Shown here one piece after another: positions 18,286 to 27,089 of a stretch of 64,000 nt of DNA. The stretch covers positions 47,510-111,509 of the forward strand of contig NZ_JABXKF010000123.1 in NCBI RefSeq assembly GCF_017115165.1, given 5' to 3'. A program made the translations under genes and the position numbers. Numbering within the stretch: the first letter of the stretch is position 1; each line of letters starts with the position of its first letter. Origin of the DNA: Nostoc sp. LPT (lineage in GTDB: Bacteria > Cyanobacteriota > Cyanobacteriia > Cyanobacteriales > Nostocaceae). Under the pieces are notes generated by a model. The model was not told the origin of the DNA, searched no databases, and saw only the letters and a program-made list of their open reading frames with translations.

Positions 18286-19287
18286 ATGCCAGAGGTATCG
18301 CTACAGCTTTTCTTCTCCTACTCTCACAAAGACGAAGCTTTACGGGATGAACTAGCTAATCACCTGAGGACTTTGACACGGCAAGGTGTGATATCAAGCT
18401 GGCACGATCGCAAGATACTACCAGGAGACGAGTGGGATCACCAAATTAATGACAATTTAAACACAGCCGATATTATTCTGTTACTCGTCAGTTCAGACTT
18501 TATCGGTTCCAGTTATTGCTGGGATGTTGAAGTCACCACAGCAATAGAACGTCACAATACAGGAAAAGCTCGTGTCATCCCAGTTATTCTGCGAAGAGTT
18601 GATTGGAGTGATACACCGTTTGCTAAACTGCAATTTTTGCCCAAAAATGCCGAACCTGTTACCTCTTGGACTAATCGAGACGAGGCATTTACAAATGTAG
18701 CTCAGGGAATTAGGGCTGCTGCTCAACAACTCAAGGCAGAACGTCAACAAAAACTGATACTGGCACGAAAGGAAACTGCTATAGCTGAATATCGCCAGTT
18801 GGTCGAGGAATTTGCGGCTGATGGCGAGATTTCTTTTGTGGAATCCGAAATATTGAAGGATTTACAGGAAAGACTAGGATTAACTGATGAAGAAGCTCGT
18901 ACAGTGCGAGACAAAGCATTAGAACCTTATGGGAAATACAAAGAAAATCTGGACAGATATAAGCAAATTTTTACGAAGTTAGTAAATGAACAAGAGTATC
19001 CGTTAAAGGAAAAAGATAAAGCTGATTTGAAGAAATTGCAGCAATATCTGAAGCTTAAAGATGAGGATGTAGCCTTAATAGATAATGAAGCTGAAGTACA
19101 AAAGCAAGAAGCAGAAATACTCCAGCAACAACAGGAAGCAAATAGACTGCAACAACAGCAATCTCCTCCCAATGACCTGTCCTCTGAGAAGGATGTAGAC
19201 TACACGTGGTTGCGCGATTTACTCAAAGCTGTTCATCCCAAGGTAGTTTCATTTGTCCTAGAGAGGATTTCTTCGGCTTTGTTTTAG
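18286..19287 (+). CDS. TIR domain protein with C-terminal coiled coil
   Basis: 333 residues. TIR domain at 5-150: LFFSYSHKDEALRDEL, WHDRKILPGDEW, IILLLVSSDFIGSSYCWDVE with candidate catalytic Glu82, and RVIPVILRRVDW. Residues 150-300 are charged and Gln-rich coiled coil. The end DYTWLRDLLKA resembles the first helix of a GUN4 domain, which some cyanobacterial TIR proteins carry, but the frame then stops after 18 unrelated residues, so an effector domain may have been lost. TIR proteins cleave NAD+ or act in signalling and anti-phage defence; here that is inferred only. Confidence 0.8.
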   Translation: MPEVSLQLFFSYSHKDEALRDELANHLRTLTRQGVISSWHDRKILPGDEWDHQINDNLNTADIILLLVSSDFIGSSYCWDVEVTTAIERHNTGKARVIPVILRRVDWSDTPFAKLQFLPKNAEPVTSWTNRDEAFTNVAQGIRAAAQQLKAERQQKLILARKETAIAEYRQLVEEFAADGEISFVESEILKDLQERLGLTDEEARTVRDKALEPYGKYKENLDRYKQIFTKLVNEQEYPLKEKDKADLKKLQQYLKLKDEDVALIDNEAEVQKQEAEILQQQQEANRLQQQQSPPNDLSSEKDVDYTWLRDLLKAVHPKVVSFVLERISSALF

Positions 19288-19343
19288 CCTTCAACCATAC
19301 TAATAATTTGTTTTCCGAGCAGTTACGAACTAGAATAAAAATT

Positions 19344-19559
19344 ATGAAAATTAAAGGCATCAAGCGCAAAAACACTATAGAAATATTTGAAGAACTAAAC
19401 GTTCCTGATGGGCAAGAAATAGTCATTGAGATTTTATACGAAGACTCTACAACTAGTGTCAGTGCTGAATCGCAATTCTGGAAATCCCTAGAAAAATTTC
19501 GCCAAAAACAAGAATTAGAATCCGCAGGTATTGAACCAGAAGTTTTTGCAGATGTATGA
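19344..19559 (+). CDS. Antitoxin-like protein, probably shortened by a stop
   Basis: 71 residues from the ATG at 19344 (MKIKGIKRKNTIEIFEEL, then NVPDGQEIVIEI), the pattern of small VapB-like antitoxins. The end reads EPEVFADV-stop-DSSPG: the TGA at 19557-19559 stands where family members usually have an Arg (VRDxSPG), so a CGA to TGA change may have removed the C-terminal tail. No toxin follows on the same strand. Confidence 0.55.
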   Translation: MKIKGIKRKNTIEIFEELNVPDGQEIVIEILYEDSTTSVSAESQFWKSLEKFRQKQELESAGIEPEVFADV

Positions 19560-19576
19560 GATTCTTCACCAGGACT

Positions 19577-19741
19577 TTAGAATATCTCAGGAAAATACCA
19601 ATTGAGAAATTCCTGCGGTGTCAAAATGGGAATTGCGTTAAATGCTGTCAGCACCAATAAATCTAAATCGCCAGTTATAATAACTTCAGCATTAGCTGCT
19701 ACAACAGTTTTTAAAATTACATTATCATCTAGGTCATGTAG
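19577..19741 (-). pseudogene. C-terminal fragment of a PIN-domain toxin
   Basis: About 54 codons reading LHDLDDNVILKTVVAANAEV then ITGDLDLLVLTAFNAI and PILTPQEFLNWYF, the C-terminal half of the PIN toxin family of COG1569 type, with DLDDN and TGDLDLL acidic motifs. The N-terminal half is missing: upstream the frame runs into G-rich repeat (19742-19805). The fragment is convergent with the antitoxin-like gene. Confidence 0.65.
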
Positions 19742-19809
19742 CTGGGGAGTGGGGGAGATTAGGGGAGATAAAGCAATGCCCCATACCCCATGTCCAATCC
19801 CCAACTCAC

Positions 19810-21024
19810 TTAACGCAATGATTCAATGGTTGGTGAGCCATCAGCTTTGATCCAAGCAATTTGGGCTATGCTGCGATCGCCTGCATATTGGCGAATCGCC
19901 TCTGCATTTCTTCCCCCCAAGTCAATTTCTACTCGCACCAAATCAGTAGAATCTCTGAGTTTTTGCGCGTAGACAAAGGCGGCGGCGTTAGCACTAGGCG
20001 TTTCTGGTGCTACCAACCAGTCACTCGCTGGAGTTTCCTGTGGTAATTGCTGAGTAAATAGCAGAACTTGGTATAAATCTTCGATACTTAGTCCAAAACC
20101 AATTCCGGGAATGTTTTCACCTTGAGGATGATATAGTCCCAAAAGCTGGTCATAGCGACCACCGCGCCCTAAAACTCTGGCTTGGGATTCGGTATCATTG
20201 ACAACCTCAAAGACGATACCAGTGTAGTAATCTATGGTTTGGATCAGGCTCAGATCGAGGATTAACGGAAATTTTTTCTCTGATTCTAGTAATTCTACTA
20301 GGGATTTGAGGTTATTCACTGCCTCTCGCTGTTCTTCATCTAAATCCAAACTACTGACTTTTTGTAACACGTCTGCACTTGGCCCGCGCAAATCCAGGAT
20401 GATTTGGGCGCGATCGCGCAGTTTGTCACTTAGGGGTAAATTATCTATGGTGATGCGGTCAAGATGAGCGATCGCACTGCGAACTTGATCTTGTAAATTA
20501 TCAGGAAAGGCACTCAGGAGCGATCGGGTAATTCCCGCCTCACCTAAAATTAAATGCCATCCCTGCAAACCCAATGCTGCCAAACAATCTGCTACTAACA
20601 GCAGTACTTCCGCATTTGCCAGCAATCCACCAGCACCTAACAATTCCACCCCAGCTTGATAAAACTCTTGCTGGCGATTGTGTCTACTTTCCCAAGTGCG
20701 GCGAAACACATTGGCGTTGTAATACAACCGTTGTGGATAAGTGACACCAGCCATCCGAGTGACAACAGTACGAGCAATAGATGCTGTTAATTCTGGACGT
20801 AGCCCTAATTCATCATCTTCGCCATTTTGTTGTAGTTGAATCACCATCTGACGCTGGATTGCTTCCCCCGCCATTAGGGTATCCATGCGCTCTAAAGTCG
20901 AGGTGATTATCCTGTGATATCCCCAACGATCAAACACCTGCTGTAACCGATCTTCAATCCAGCGTTTTTTCTCCACATCCAAGGGTAGTAAATCCCTGGC
21001 TCCCGCTGCTGGTTGATACACCAT
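19810..21024 (-). CDS. hisZ: ATP phosphoribosyltransferase regulatory subunit HisZ
   Basis: 404 residues with a HisRS-like class II catalytic fold: YQPAAGARDLLP at the N-terminus, RPELTASIARTV (motif 2 region), GRGGRYDQLLG and GIGFGLSIEDL. HisZ has lost tRNA charging and pairs with the short HisG to form the first enzyme of histidine synthesis. It starts at the last base of the upstream J-domain gene, so the two are translationally coupled. hisG is not in the window. Confidence 0.92.
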   Translation of the reverse strand: MVYQPAAGARDLLPLDVEKKRWIEDRLQQVFDRWGYHRIITSTLERMDTLMAGEAIQRQMVIQLQQNGEDDELGLRPELTASIARTVVTRMAGVTYPQRLYYNANVFRRTWESRHNRQQEFYQAGVELLGAGGLLANAEVLLLVADCLAALGLQGWHLILGEAGITRSLLSAFPDNLQDQVRSAIAHLDRITIDNLPLSDKLRDRAQIILDLRGPSADVLQKVSSLDLDEEQREAVNNLKSLVELLESEKKFPLILDLSLIQTIDYYTGIVFEVVNDTESQARVLGRGGRYDQLLGLYHPQGENIPGIGFGLSIEDLYQVLLFTQQLPQETPASDWLVAPETPSANAAAFVYAQKLRDSTDLVRVEIDLGGRNAEAIRQYAGDRSIAQIAWIKADGSPTIESLR

Positions 21025-21980
21025 TATTTTTTCTTCCCACCAAACAAACCACTGAACAAACCACTACCAGATTTATCTGGTTGCTTATCTCCATTATTGG
21101 GGGATGAAGTCACCTTCTGATCGCTAGGTTGTTGTCCTAAAGCCTTATCTATTTTAGGTTTCCATTGCAGAGCCGTTTCGTCACTGGGGTCTAATTTTAG
21201 AGCGTTGTCAAAGTGGATTTTGGCCATTTTTAACTGATTTTGCTTCAAATACACCATTGCAATTAAGCTATGACAGCGACTATTTTTCGGTTCTAGCTTC
21301 AGGGCATCTTGCAACTCTACTTTGGCTTGGGCAAATTGATTTTTGTCAATTAAAGATTGAGCGCGACGAATATACTGTTCTACAATCAAGTCTTCTTTTG
21401 GTGGCGCTGGTGCTGGTGCTGGTGCTGTATTTTTTGGTGTATTTGGCTGAGGTGTACCTGATTGGACTTTGGGTTGAGCAGGTGGTGGCGCTACGGATGC
21501 TTTACCCGCACTCCGCATTAAATACACTAAATTCAACTCACTAGCTTGGGCAATGACTTGCAGCGCTTGTTCTAAAGAATCATATTGGGTTTTGGCTAGT
21601 TTCGCGATCGCAGTTTTATAGAAATGATCGATATTAACTGCCTCGACTAACTGTTTAGCCAAGTCGGTGTTTAGAGTTACCGAAGTAGACTCTTGTACCA
21701 GACGCTTGCCAATTTGCGACAAAATTAGAATATATTCAGTGCGAGTGCGATCGCCAGCAAGTTTTTCGTAAGCTGGGTTAACCAGCTTTGATAACAATTC
21801 ATTACCGAGATGTTTTTGAGCAGCAGTTTCAGTAAGATTACTGTCTGGGTGCAAACGACGGGCGACTTGGAGATAGCGTTTGCGAATCTCTTTGACATCA
21901 GCATCAACTGGAACGCACAACACTGCGTGATGATCTATGAAATCATATTTAAATAGTCCACGATCTATTTTGAAAGACAT
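21024..21980 (-). CDS. J-domain protein with C-terminal TPR repeats
   Basis: 318 residues. The N-terminal 80 residues are J-like with the HPD motif at 44-46 (RRLHPDSN). A Pro/Ala-rich linker near 165-195 leads to two or three tetratricopeptide repeats (RAQSLIDKNQFAQAKVELQ, HFDNALKLDPSDETALQ), and a Gly/Lys tail. It probably recruits an Hsp70 partner to clients bound by the TPRs. It overlaps hisZ by one base and lies 74 bp after the inositol monophosphatase gene. Confidence 0.85.
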   Translation of the reverse strand: MSFKIDRGLFKYDFIDHHAVLCVPVDADVKEIRKRYLQVARRLHPDSNLTETAAQKHLGNELLSKLVNPAYEKLAGDRTRTEYILILSQIGKRLVQESTSVTLNTDLAKQLVEAVNIDHFYKTAIAKLAKTQYDSLEQALQVIAQASELNLVYLMRSAGKASVAPPPAQPKVQSGTPQPNTPKNTAPAPAPAPPKEDLIVEQYIRRAQSLIDKNQFAQAKVELQDALKLEPKNSRCHSLIAMVYLKQNQLKMAKIHFDNALKLDPSDETALQWKPKIDKALGQQPSDQKVTSSPNNGDKQPDKSGSGLFSGLFGGKKK

Positions 21981-22054
21981 ATAGAGTTTTTACACCAAGG
22001 GAGCAGTTAGATTGCTTTTAGTTTACCCAAAGTCAGGCAGAAAGCCCCCATCTG

Positions 22055-22867
22055 CTATACCCAGGCTGACAGTGGTGGAACCTGTAAAAGTTCGTTACTG
22101 AGGGAGTCGTGAATATAACTATTTGTGGCAAGAATTCTACCTGACTCAATTTTGACAGCAGTGCCATTGTAGGCGGTGATTTTGCCCCCGGCTTCTTGTA
22201 CCAAAATTATCCCAGCGGCAATATCCCAAGGAGAAAGTCCCCGTTCCCAGTAACCATCAACACGTCCACAGGCAACATAAGCCAAATCTAGCGATGCCGA
22301 ACCGCTACGTCTGACTCCTTGGGTAAGATGGGTGAGGTGAGTAAATTCTGCGTAGTTGTTATCAGAGGTTTCACGGCGATCGTAGGCAAATCCTGTCACT
22401 AGTAGGCTTTTACTCAGTTCAGATGTTGCCGAAACCTTGATGGGTTGACGGTTACGCGTTGCTCCTAAGCCAGCAGCAGCACGGAATAGCTCATTGTGAA
22501 ATGGGTCATAAATTACACCAACCTGGGGAACGCCATTAATTAACAGCCCGATGGAAACGGCAAAAAATGGGTATTGATGAGCGTAGTTGGTTGTGCCATC
22601 GAGAGGATCTATTGCCCAGAGATATTCATTTTCTTGATTACCTAATTTCCCTGATTCTTCAGCGAGGATCGAGTGCTGGGGAAAGTGGCGGCGCAAAATT
22701 TCTAAAATCAACTCCTCTGAGGCTTTATCAGCAGCAGTGACTAAATCACCAGGGCGTCCTTTTTCAATAATTGCGTCTTCTAACTTACCCAAGTAACCTT
22801 GCAAAATAGCACCAGCAGCCAAGGCCGCTTCTGTGGCAATATCGAGAAAAATTTGTACATTAGTCAT
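22055..22867 (-). CDS. Inositol monophosphatase family protein
   Basis: 270 residues with all metal-binding motifs: AEESG (Glu70, Glu71), AIDPLDGTTNY (Asp87, Asp90) and WDIAAGIILVQEAGG near 218-232. This Mg2+-dependent phosphatase class acts on myo-inositol-1-phosphate, histidinol phosphate or related substrates; location just before hisZ leaves histidinol phosphatase as a possibility but does not prove it. Its start codon lies in a TAGTCAT repeat. Confidence 0.88.
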   Translation of the reverse strand: MTNVQIFLDIATEAALAAGAILQGYLGKLEDAIIEKGRPGDLVTAADKASEELILEILRRHFPQHSILAEESGKLGNQENEYLWAIDPLDGTTNYAHQYPFFAVSIGLLINGVPQVGVIYDPFHNELFRAAAGLGATRNRQPIKVSATSELSKSLLVTGFAYDRRETSDNNYAEFTHLTHLTQGVRRSGSASLDLAYVACGRVDGYWERGLSPWDIAAGIILVQEAGGKITAYNGTAVKIESGRILATNSYIHDSLSNELLQVPPLSAWV

Positions 22868-23033
22868 TAGTCATTAGTCATTTGTGATTTGTCATTTGTC
22901 ATTGGGAAAGAGAAGGCAGGAGGCAGGAGTTCTTTAATTTTGAATTTTGAATTTTGAATTTTGAATTTTGAATTGATTGCTTCCTCATCTCCCCCTCAGC
23001 ACTCAGCACTCAGCACTCAGCACTCAGCACTAA
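22862..23033. repeat. Three stacked short tandem repeat arrays
   Basis: In order: TAGTCAT/TTTGTCA heptads (22862-22905), an AATTTTGA-type array (about 22934-22975) and CAGCACT heptads (about 22997-23030). They fill the whole spacer between the phosphatase and the thermonuclease genes. Confidence 0.85.
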
Positions 23034-23579
23034 TTAAAGATTTTGGCGGCGAAACTCAGCAGGAGTAAGGCGCATGGGATTTTCTGAGCTCCAAATTCCT
23101 TGCCCCATGAGTCTAGCCCATTGTTGGGCACGTTCTAAACGCAGGTCATACTTATGGTTAGGCGATCGCCCCACAAACATTGCATTCCCTTGTTTGACTA
23201 ATTCTTCATTCAATAACACCTTATTTTTCCACACATAAGCTAGAGTTCGCCCGATTTTGTCTTTTGCTTCTAAATCAAACTCTAGCGTTACCGATTGTTC
23301 TACACCACCAATTAGATTCTCTAACTGTTCTTTTGCTGCTTCCCCCCAAGGGCGCTGTCGCAAATCTGGTGCATCAACACCCACTAACCGCACTTGGGAA
23401 ATCAAATTTGGTTGTTCAGCCATGCCCAACACTTCCAAACTTTGCCCACTAACTACCCGCGCTACTTTCACCTGGGCTTCATTGTTTGGCAGCTGGTTTT
23501 TACCTTGGCAACTCACCAAGAGCAATAAGCAAGCCAAAATCGCTATTTTTCGCACCCAGTCATCAAGACTTACAACCAT
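23034..23579 (-). CDS. Thermonuclease-family lipoprotein
   Basis: 181 residues. A lipoprotein signal (hydrophobic 11-22, lipobox LLVSC with Cys24) suggests membrane anchoring outside the cytoplasm. The SNase-like domain follows: VSGQSLEVLG, VRLVGVDAPDLRQRPWGEAA with an essential-type Arg, LEFDLEAKDKIGRTLAYVW and LLNEELVKQGNA. The family cuts DNA and RNA in a Ca2+-dependent way. Single gene between repeat arrays. Confidence 0.88.
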   Translation of the reverse strand: MVVSLDDWVRKIAILACLLLLVSCQGKNQLPNNEAQVKVARVVSGQSLEVLGMAEQPNLISQVRLVGVDAPDLRQRPWGEAAKEQLENLIGGVEQSVTLEFDLEAKDKIGRTLAYVWKNKVLLNEELVKQGNAMFVGRSPNHKYDLRLERAQQWARLMGQGIWSSENPMRLTPAEFRRQNL

Positions 23580-23619
23580 TACAAATTCGGTGATTTTGAA
23601 TTGTTTATCGAAACAGAAT

Positions 23620-23677
23620 TCAGGAGTCAGAATACAGAATGACTCCTGACTCCTGAATTCTGACTTCTGAATTCTTC
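23620..23677. repeat. Short repeat GAATTCAGGAGTCAG / TCCTGAATTCTGA
   Basis: GAATTC-based units in both orientations make an imperfect fold-back between two minus-strand genes. Similar units occur at 34690-34727 and 44200-44226. Confidence 0.6.
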
Positions 23678-23678
23678 T

Positions 23679-24047
23679 TCATTCCTCATCTAAGGGTAAA
23701 CCCGCTTTAATTCTTCCCCTAGCAAAATAGCGTCCAAACTGGAGTTCGTAGACTTCATCTTCATCTTGCGTCTCCACTTCCAAGTCAGAACGGGGGTAAC
23801 TCACACACAACAAGGCATAACCTTGCCGACGTAAATCTGGTGACAAGCCGATCGCCTCTGGTTGGTAAATTTCTCCTGATAACACTCTCACAGCACAAGC
23901 AGTGCAAGCCCCGTTGCGGCAGGAAAACGGTAGTTCCACCCCTTGTTTTTCGCCAGTGTGTAGGATGTAGCGGTCTTCTGGCACTTGTAGGGTGTATGTT
24001 TTGCCAGTGGCGCGATCGCGAACTTTAATTGTGTATGTACGGGACAT
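23679..24047 (-). CDS. Plant-type [2Fe-2S] ferredoxin
   Basis: 122 residues with C43-x4-C48-x2-C51 (CRNGACTAC) and C81 (LLCVSY), the ligand pattern of plant-type ferredoxins. It is longer than photosynthetic PetF and has a 20-residue charged C-terminal extension (EVETQDEDEVYELQFGRYFA), like cyanobacterial FdC-type ferredoxins. It carries electrons in the cytosol; its partner is unknown. Confidence 0.88.
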   Translation of the reverse strand: MSRTYTIKVRDRATGKTYTLQVPEDRYILHTGEKQGVELPFSCRNGACTACAVRVLSGEIYQPEAIGLSPDLRRQGYALLCVSYPRSDLEVETQDEDEVYELQFGRYFARGRIKAGLPLDEE

Positions 24048-24153
24048 CTGGATTTGCGTTTTAGAATTAGGACTATCAAATTCAACCTAGAATATCTTTC
24101 TTTATCTTTGCATTTTCTGGGATTGTATAGTATAATTGAAAATTGTGGCACCT

Positions 24154-24238
24154 GGAGAGGTGGCCGAGCGGTTTAAGGCGCAGACCTGGAAAGTCTGTTT
24201 AGGGAAACTTAACGAGGGTTCGAATCCCTCCCTCTCCG
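24154..24238 (+). tRNA. tRNA-Ser (anticodon GGA)
   Basis: Acceptor arms GGAGAGG (24154-24160) and CCTCTCC (24231-24237) pair perfectly, with discriminator G. D-arm GGCCGAGCGGTTTAAGGC, anticodon loop CTGGAAA, long variable arm and T-loop GGTTCGAATCC are all present. 85 nt, no encoded CCA, no intron. Two copies of the 14-bp TTGAATGTATACAA follow directly. Confidence 0.96.
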
Positions 24239-24687
24239 TTGAATGTATACAATTGAATGTATACAATGTAAAGCTTTCAAACTATAGGTATTTGCCATTT
24301 TACCGTTTTATACACTGACTTGTCGTTTAGTAAAATGGTTTAGTTGGTTTAGTGAATTGTTGTATCAATAACACCAATTGCTATTGCTTGTAAGCTAATG
24401 AGCATTTAAGTTACATAAAACCAGGGCTGTTCGCGAAACGTTTCCGTAGGGTAGCCCTTACTATAAGAGAATCAGCCTGGAAAAATGAATGACGATTAGC
24501 TTACTACTGGCAATCATAAAAAATTGTCATTTAAGTTGAGCAATAAGGATGGTTTTGCTTATAACGGGTGACTGATAAGTATACCTTTACTCCTTTCAGT
24601 CGTGGGCAGAAGGCAGAATGTATCCTTCTGTCTCCTGCCCTCTGCCTTTCTTGGTAACTTTCTGCATGAATGCTACTAAAACCCCGA
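24239..24687. other. Spacer after tRNA-Ser
   Basis: Holds two tandem 14-bp units (24239-24266) right after the tRNA, a GC-rich stretch with AGGGCT/AGCCCT arms near 24422-24457, and repeat-like C/T-rich sequence near 24610-24650. No gene seen. Confidence 0.4.
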
Positions 24688-26166
24688 CTACGACTGTGGA
24701 ACCCACACAGAAACAGAACCAGCATTACAGCGAAAATCAGCCCAGCCCTCATCATTGGTTGTGACAGGTTCGCTGATATGTTCGGTGATGTCAATGTAAG
24801 TGCTGTTGGGTTGCCCAACTTCCATCCACTTAGTCCCCTCTCCTCCATTACTCAGAACAACTGCCATACCGCCAGGGTGTTCTTCATCTCCTTTGCGTGT
24901 CCAGCCGATTGTATTAGCGTGGTCGAAATAATCGTATTGGTCGCCATAGGCATAGGTTTGACGAGCGTGCAAAAATTTATCAATTATCCATTGATGACTA
25001 TCGAGCCAAATCTCGTACTCATTGCCATCTGGGCCCTTATCCTTGTAATTAGCACCATAGTAATCGGCGTAGAAGATACAGGGATAACCCTCACTTCGCA
25101 ATAGAATCAACGCATAAGCCAACGGTTTAAACCAGCTTTCTACTACAGACTCCAACGACTGCAAGGGTTGAGAATCATGATTGTCTACTAAGGTGACGGC
25201 TAAAGCAGGTTGCTGTTGCACCAAGGTGTTATCAAATATCTGCCGCATATCGTAGTCATTGCCTTGTGTACTGGCAGCGCTAAAGTTATAGTGCAATGGC
25301 GCATCAAACAGCATCACATCACCATCGGTGACGTTAATAAAATTGTGCAGCGCTTCAACTTCATAAGACCAATATTCACCAACAGCAAAGAGATCGCGAC
25401 CTGCCTTTTGGCGACAGTGAACTAGCCATTCTGGAAAAAAGCCAGCTCTCACGTGTTTAACGGCATCAAAACGAAAGCCATCTATATCAGTGGTTTCTAC
25501 AAACCACTCACCCCAGTCATTCAACGCCTCGCGCACTTCTGGACTCTCCATATCCAGATCGCATCCCATGAGATAGTCGAAAGCGCCTTTTTCTAAGTCA
25601 ACATTGTCGTCAAAATGTTTATCTTTGAACAGATAAACTGCGTTCTCACCTTCGTTGTAAATGTTGTAATCAACTGCATCGAAGTGCCACCAGTGCCATT
25701 CCATATCGGAGTATTTGCCTTGACGACCTGGGAAGGTAAAGTGAGTCCAGACTTTAATCTTTTGCATCTCACCGATGGGCTGGTTGCGATCGTCTGGATT
25801 ATAAGGCGTTGCTTCTACCTCTTCGGGTTCGTCTGCACCTAACTTATGGTTGAGGACAACATCAGCATAGACTCGAATGCCAGCAGCTTTTGCCGCCTTG
25901 ATAGCAGCGATATATTCGTCTTTTGTGCCGTACTTTGTCCGAACCGAGCCTTTCTGGTCAAACTCGCCTAAATCGTAGATATCATAGACACTGTAGCCGA
26001 CATCGAAGCCACCTGTTGTTCCTTTGTAAGCTGGGGGTAACCAAACAGATGTAACACCAGCATCAGCCAACTCTTTGACTTTATCTTTCAATTCATTCCA
26101 AAGATTGCCATCTGGAGGGATATACCAATGGAAGTACTGCATCATTACACCATTCAGTTGAGCCAT
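24688..26166 (-). CDS. Alpha-amylase, GH13 (cytoplasmic type)
   Basis: 492 residues from the ATG at 26166, which has AGGGGG 6 bp upstream; longer starts are less well placed. GH13 regions: DVVLNHKLGAD, GFRFDAVKHV with nucleophile Asp234, GEYW with acid/base Glu264, and VDNHDSQP with Asp331. No signal peptide, so it hydrolyses alpha-1,4 glucan inside the cell. It resembles the AmyA / maltohexaose-forming class. Single gene. Confidence 0.92.
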   Translation of the reverse strand: MAQLNGVMMQYFHWYIPPDGNLWNELKDKVKELADAGVTSVWLPPAYKGTTGGFDVGYSVYDIYDLGEFDQKGSVRTKYGTKDEYIAAIKAAKAAGIRVYADVVLNHKLGADEPEEVEATPYNPDDRNQPIGEMQKIKVWTHFTFPGRQGKYSDMEWHWWHFDAVDYNIYNEGENAVYLFKDKHFDDNVDLEKGAFDYLMGCDLDMESPEVREALNDWGEWFVETTDIDGFRFDAVKHVRAGFFPEWLVHCRQKAGRDLFAVGEYWSYEVEALHNFINVTDGDVMLFDAPLHYNFSAASTQGNDYDMRQIFDNTLVQQQPALAVTLVDNHDSQPLQSLESVVESWFKPLAYALILLRSEGYPCIFYADYYGANYKDKGPDGNEYEIWLDSHQWIIDKFLHARQTYAYGDQYDYFDHANTIGWTRKGDEEHPGGMAVVLSNGGEGTKWMEVGQPNSTYIDITEHISEPVTTNDEGWADFRCNAGSVSVWVPQS

Positions 26167-26278
26167 GTGCATCCCCCTAGTAAAATTTCCGATAAATTGT
26201 GATTTAAGACACAAAAACTGTACATTAAGTTTTATTTTTTGTCTTTCATTAGAAACAAAAGTCTACTAAAAACTGGGA

Positions 26279-26905
26279 TCAACTCATATTGTTTTCTTCT
26301 GTGGATGACAGCTCTTCAGCTAGGTTTTTCTGGAGTACTGACAATACCGCGATCGGGTCAGTCGGTTCCTGCATCAATTGGGCTTCAGCATCATGCCGAT
26401 TTATGACATTAGGCAAATCGGTACGGAGTTCTTCTAAGAGAGCAATAATCTTGGCAATTTTTTGCTCAGAGAGCAGGTTAAGCTGTAGCATCAATTGCGC
26501 CCGTTGTTCGGCAAAGTTTTCTTGGCGAGTTTGTCGTACCAGTACTCCGGTTGAGATCACCAATGCAGCTGCGTCTAAGCCTTGACCTGACCAGCTAAAC
26601 GAGGGCAGATTGAATGGTAAAAAGCGATCAAAAAAACTGCTAAAAATCCAGATCGCCAGTATGACTAGCAAACTATACAGAAATATTGATCGCCCAAAGA
26701 ATGTAGCGATCGCTTCTAGTATCCGCTGGTGGACGGGAATATCTCGAACTTCCTGGGTATGAAGTGAAATAATCGCTTCAATATTTTTTGCAATCGGGTC
26801 TGGTAATGGAGCCGTGATCACTTGATTTCGAGAAGCTTTCTCCTTGGGTTTGTTGACACTTGAACGGAAGTATCTGTTGGCTGTGTTGTCTGCGTTATCG
26901 GTCAT
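26279..26905 (-). CDS. DUF1003 family membrane protein
   Basis: 208 residues from the ATG at 26905 (MTDNADNTANRYFRSS). Two hydrophobic segments flank FLPFNLPSFSWSGQG in the order typical of DUF1003 (SLLVILAIWIFSSFF; LDAAALVISTGVL), followed by RQTRQENFAEQRAQLMLQLN and a helical, coiled-coil C-terminus. Function of the family is unknown. Confidence 0.8.
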   Translation of the reverse strand: MTDNADNTANRYFRSSVNKPKEKASRNQVITAPLPDPIAKNIEAIISLHTQEVRDIPVHQRILEAIATFFGRSIFLYSLLVILAIWIFSSFFDRFLPFNLPSFSWSGQGLDAAALVISTGVLVRQTRQENFAEQRAQLMLQLNLLSEQKIAKIIALLEELRTDLPNVINRHDAEAQLMQEPTDPIAVLSVLQKNLAEELSSTEENNMS

Positions 26906-27026
26906 GCACCAACTCCTGAATCTCAATGTTATTCGATTATTGCTTATCTTCCACTGAGGATAGCGTTATACCCTACCGCAGGCGATCGCATCCTAATACT
27001 GCTCGGTTAAGAATATAGGACTTACG

Positions 27027-27060
27027 CAATTAGGGGCGTACAGATGTACGCCCCTAATTG
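27027..27060. repeat. Perfect 15-bp palindrome with AGAT loop
   Basis: CAATTAGGGGCGTAC, loop AGAT, then the exact reverse complement. It lies between the DUF1003 gene and the GH57 gene. A shorter copy of the same hairpin, with the same loop, sits at 57037-57062. It has no T-run, so it is probably a dispersed palindromic repeat rather than a terminator. Confidence 0.85.
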
Positions 27061-27089
27061 GTATTTCGTAAAACCAATGGTATTGAGTT

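Noticed and set aside
22934..23030. Possible CRISPR array
   Set aside because: The repeats are contiguous 7-9 bp units without unique spacers, so this is a short tandem repeat, not CRISPR.
24239..24266. Attachment site at the tRNA-Ser 3' end
   Set aside because: There are two 14-bp tandem units after the tRNA, but no integrase or copy of the tRNA end nearby.
24531..24848. 105-codon minus-strand ORF at the 3' end of the amylase gene
   Set aside because: Overlaps the clear GH13 coding frame and contains repeat-derived residues.
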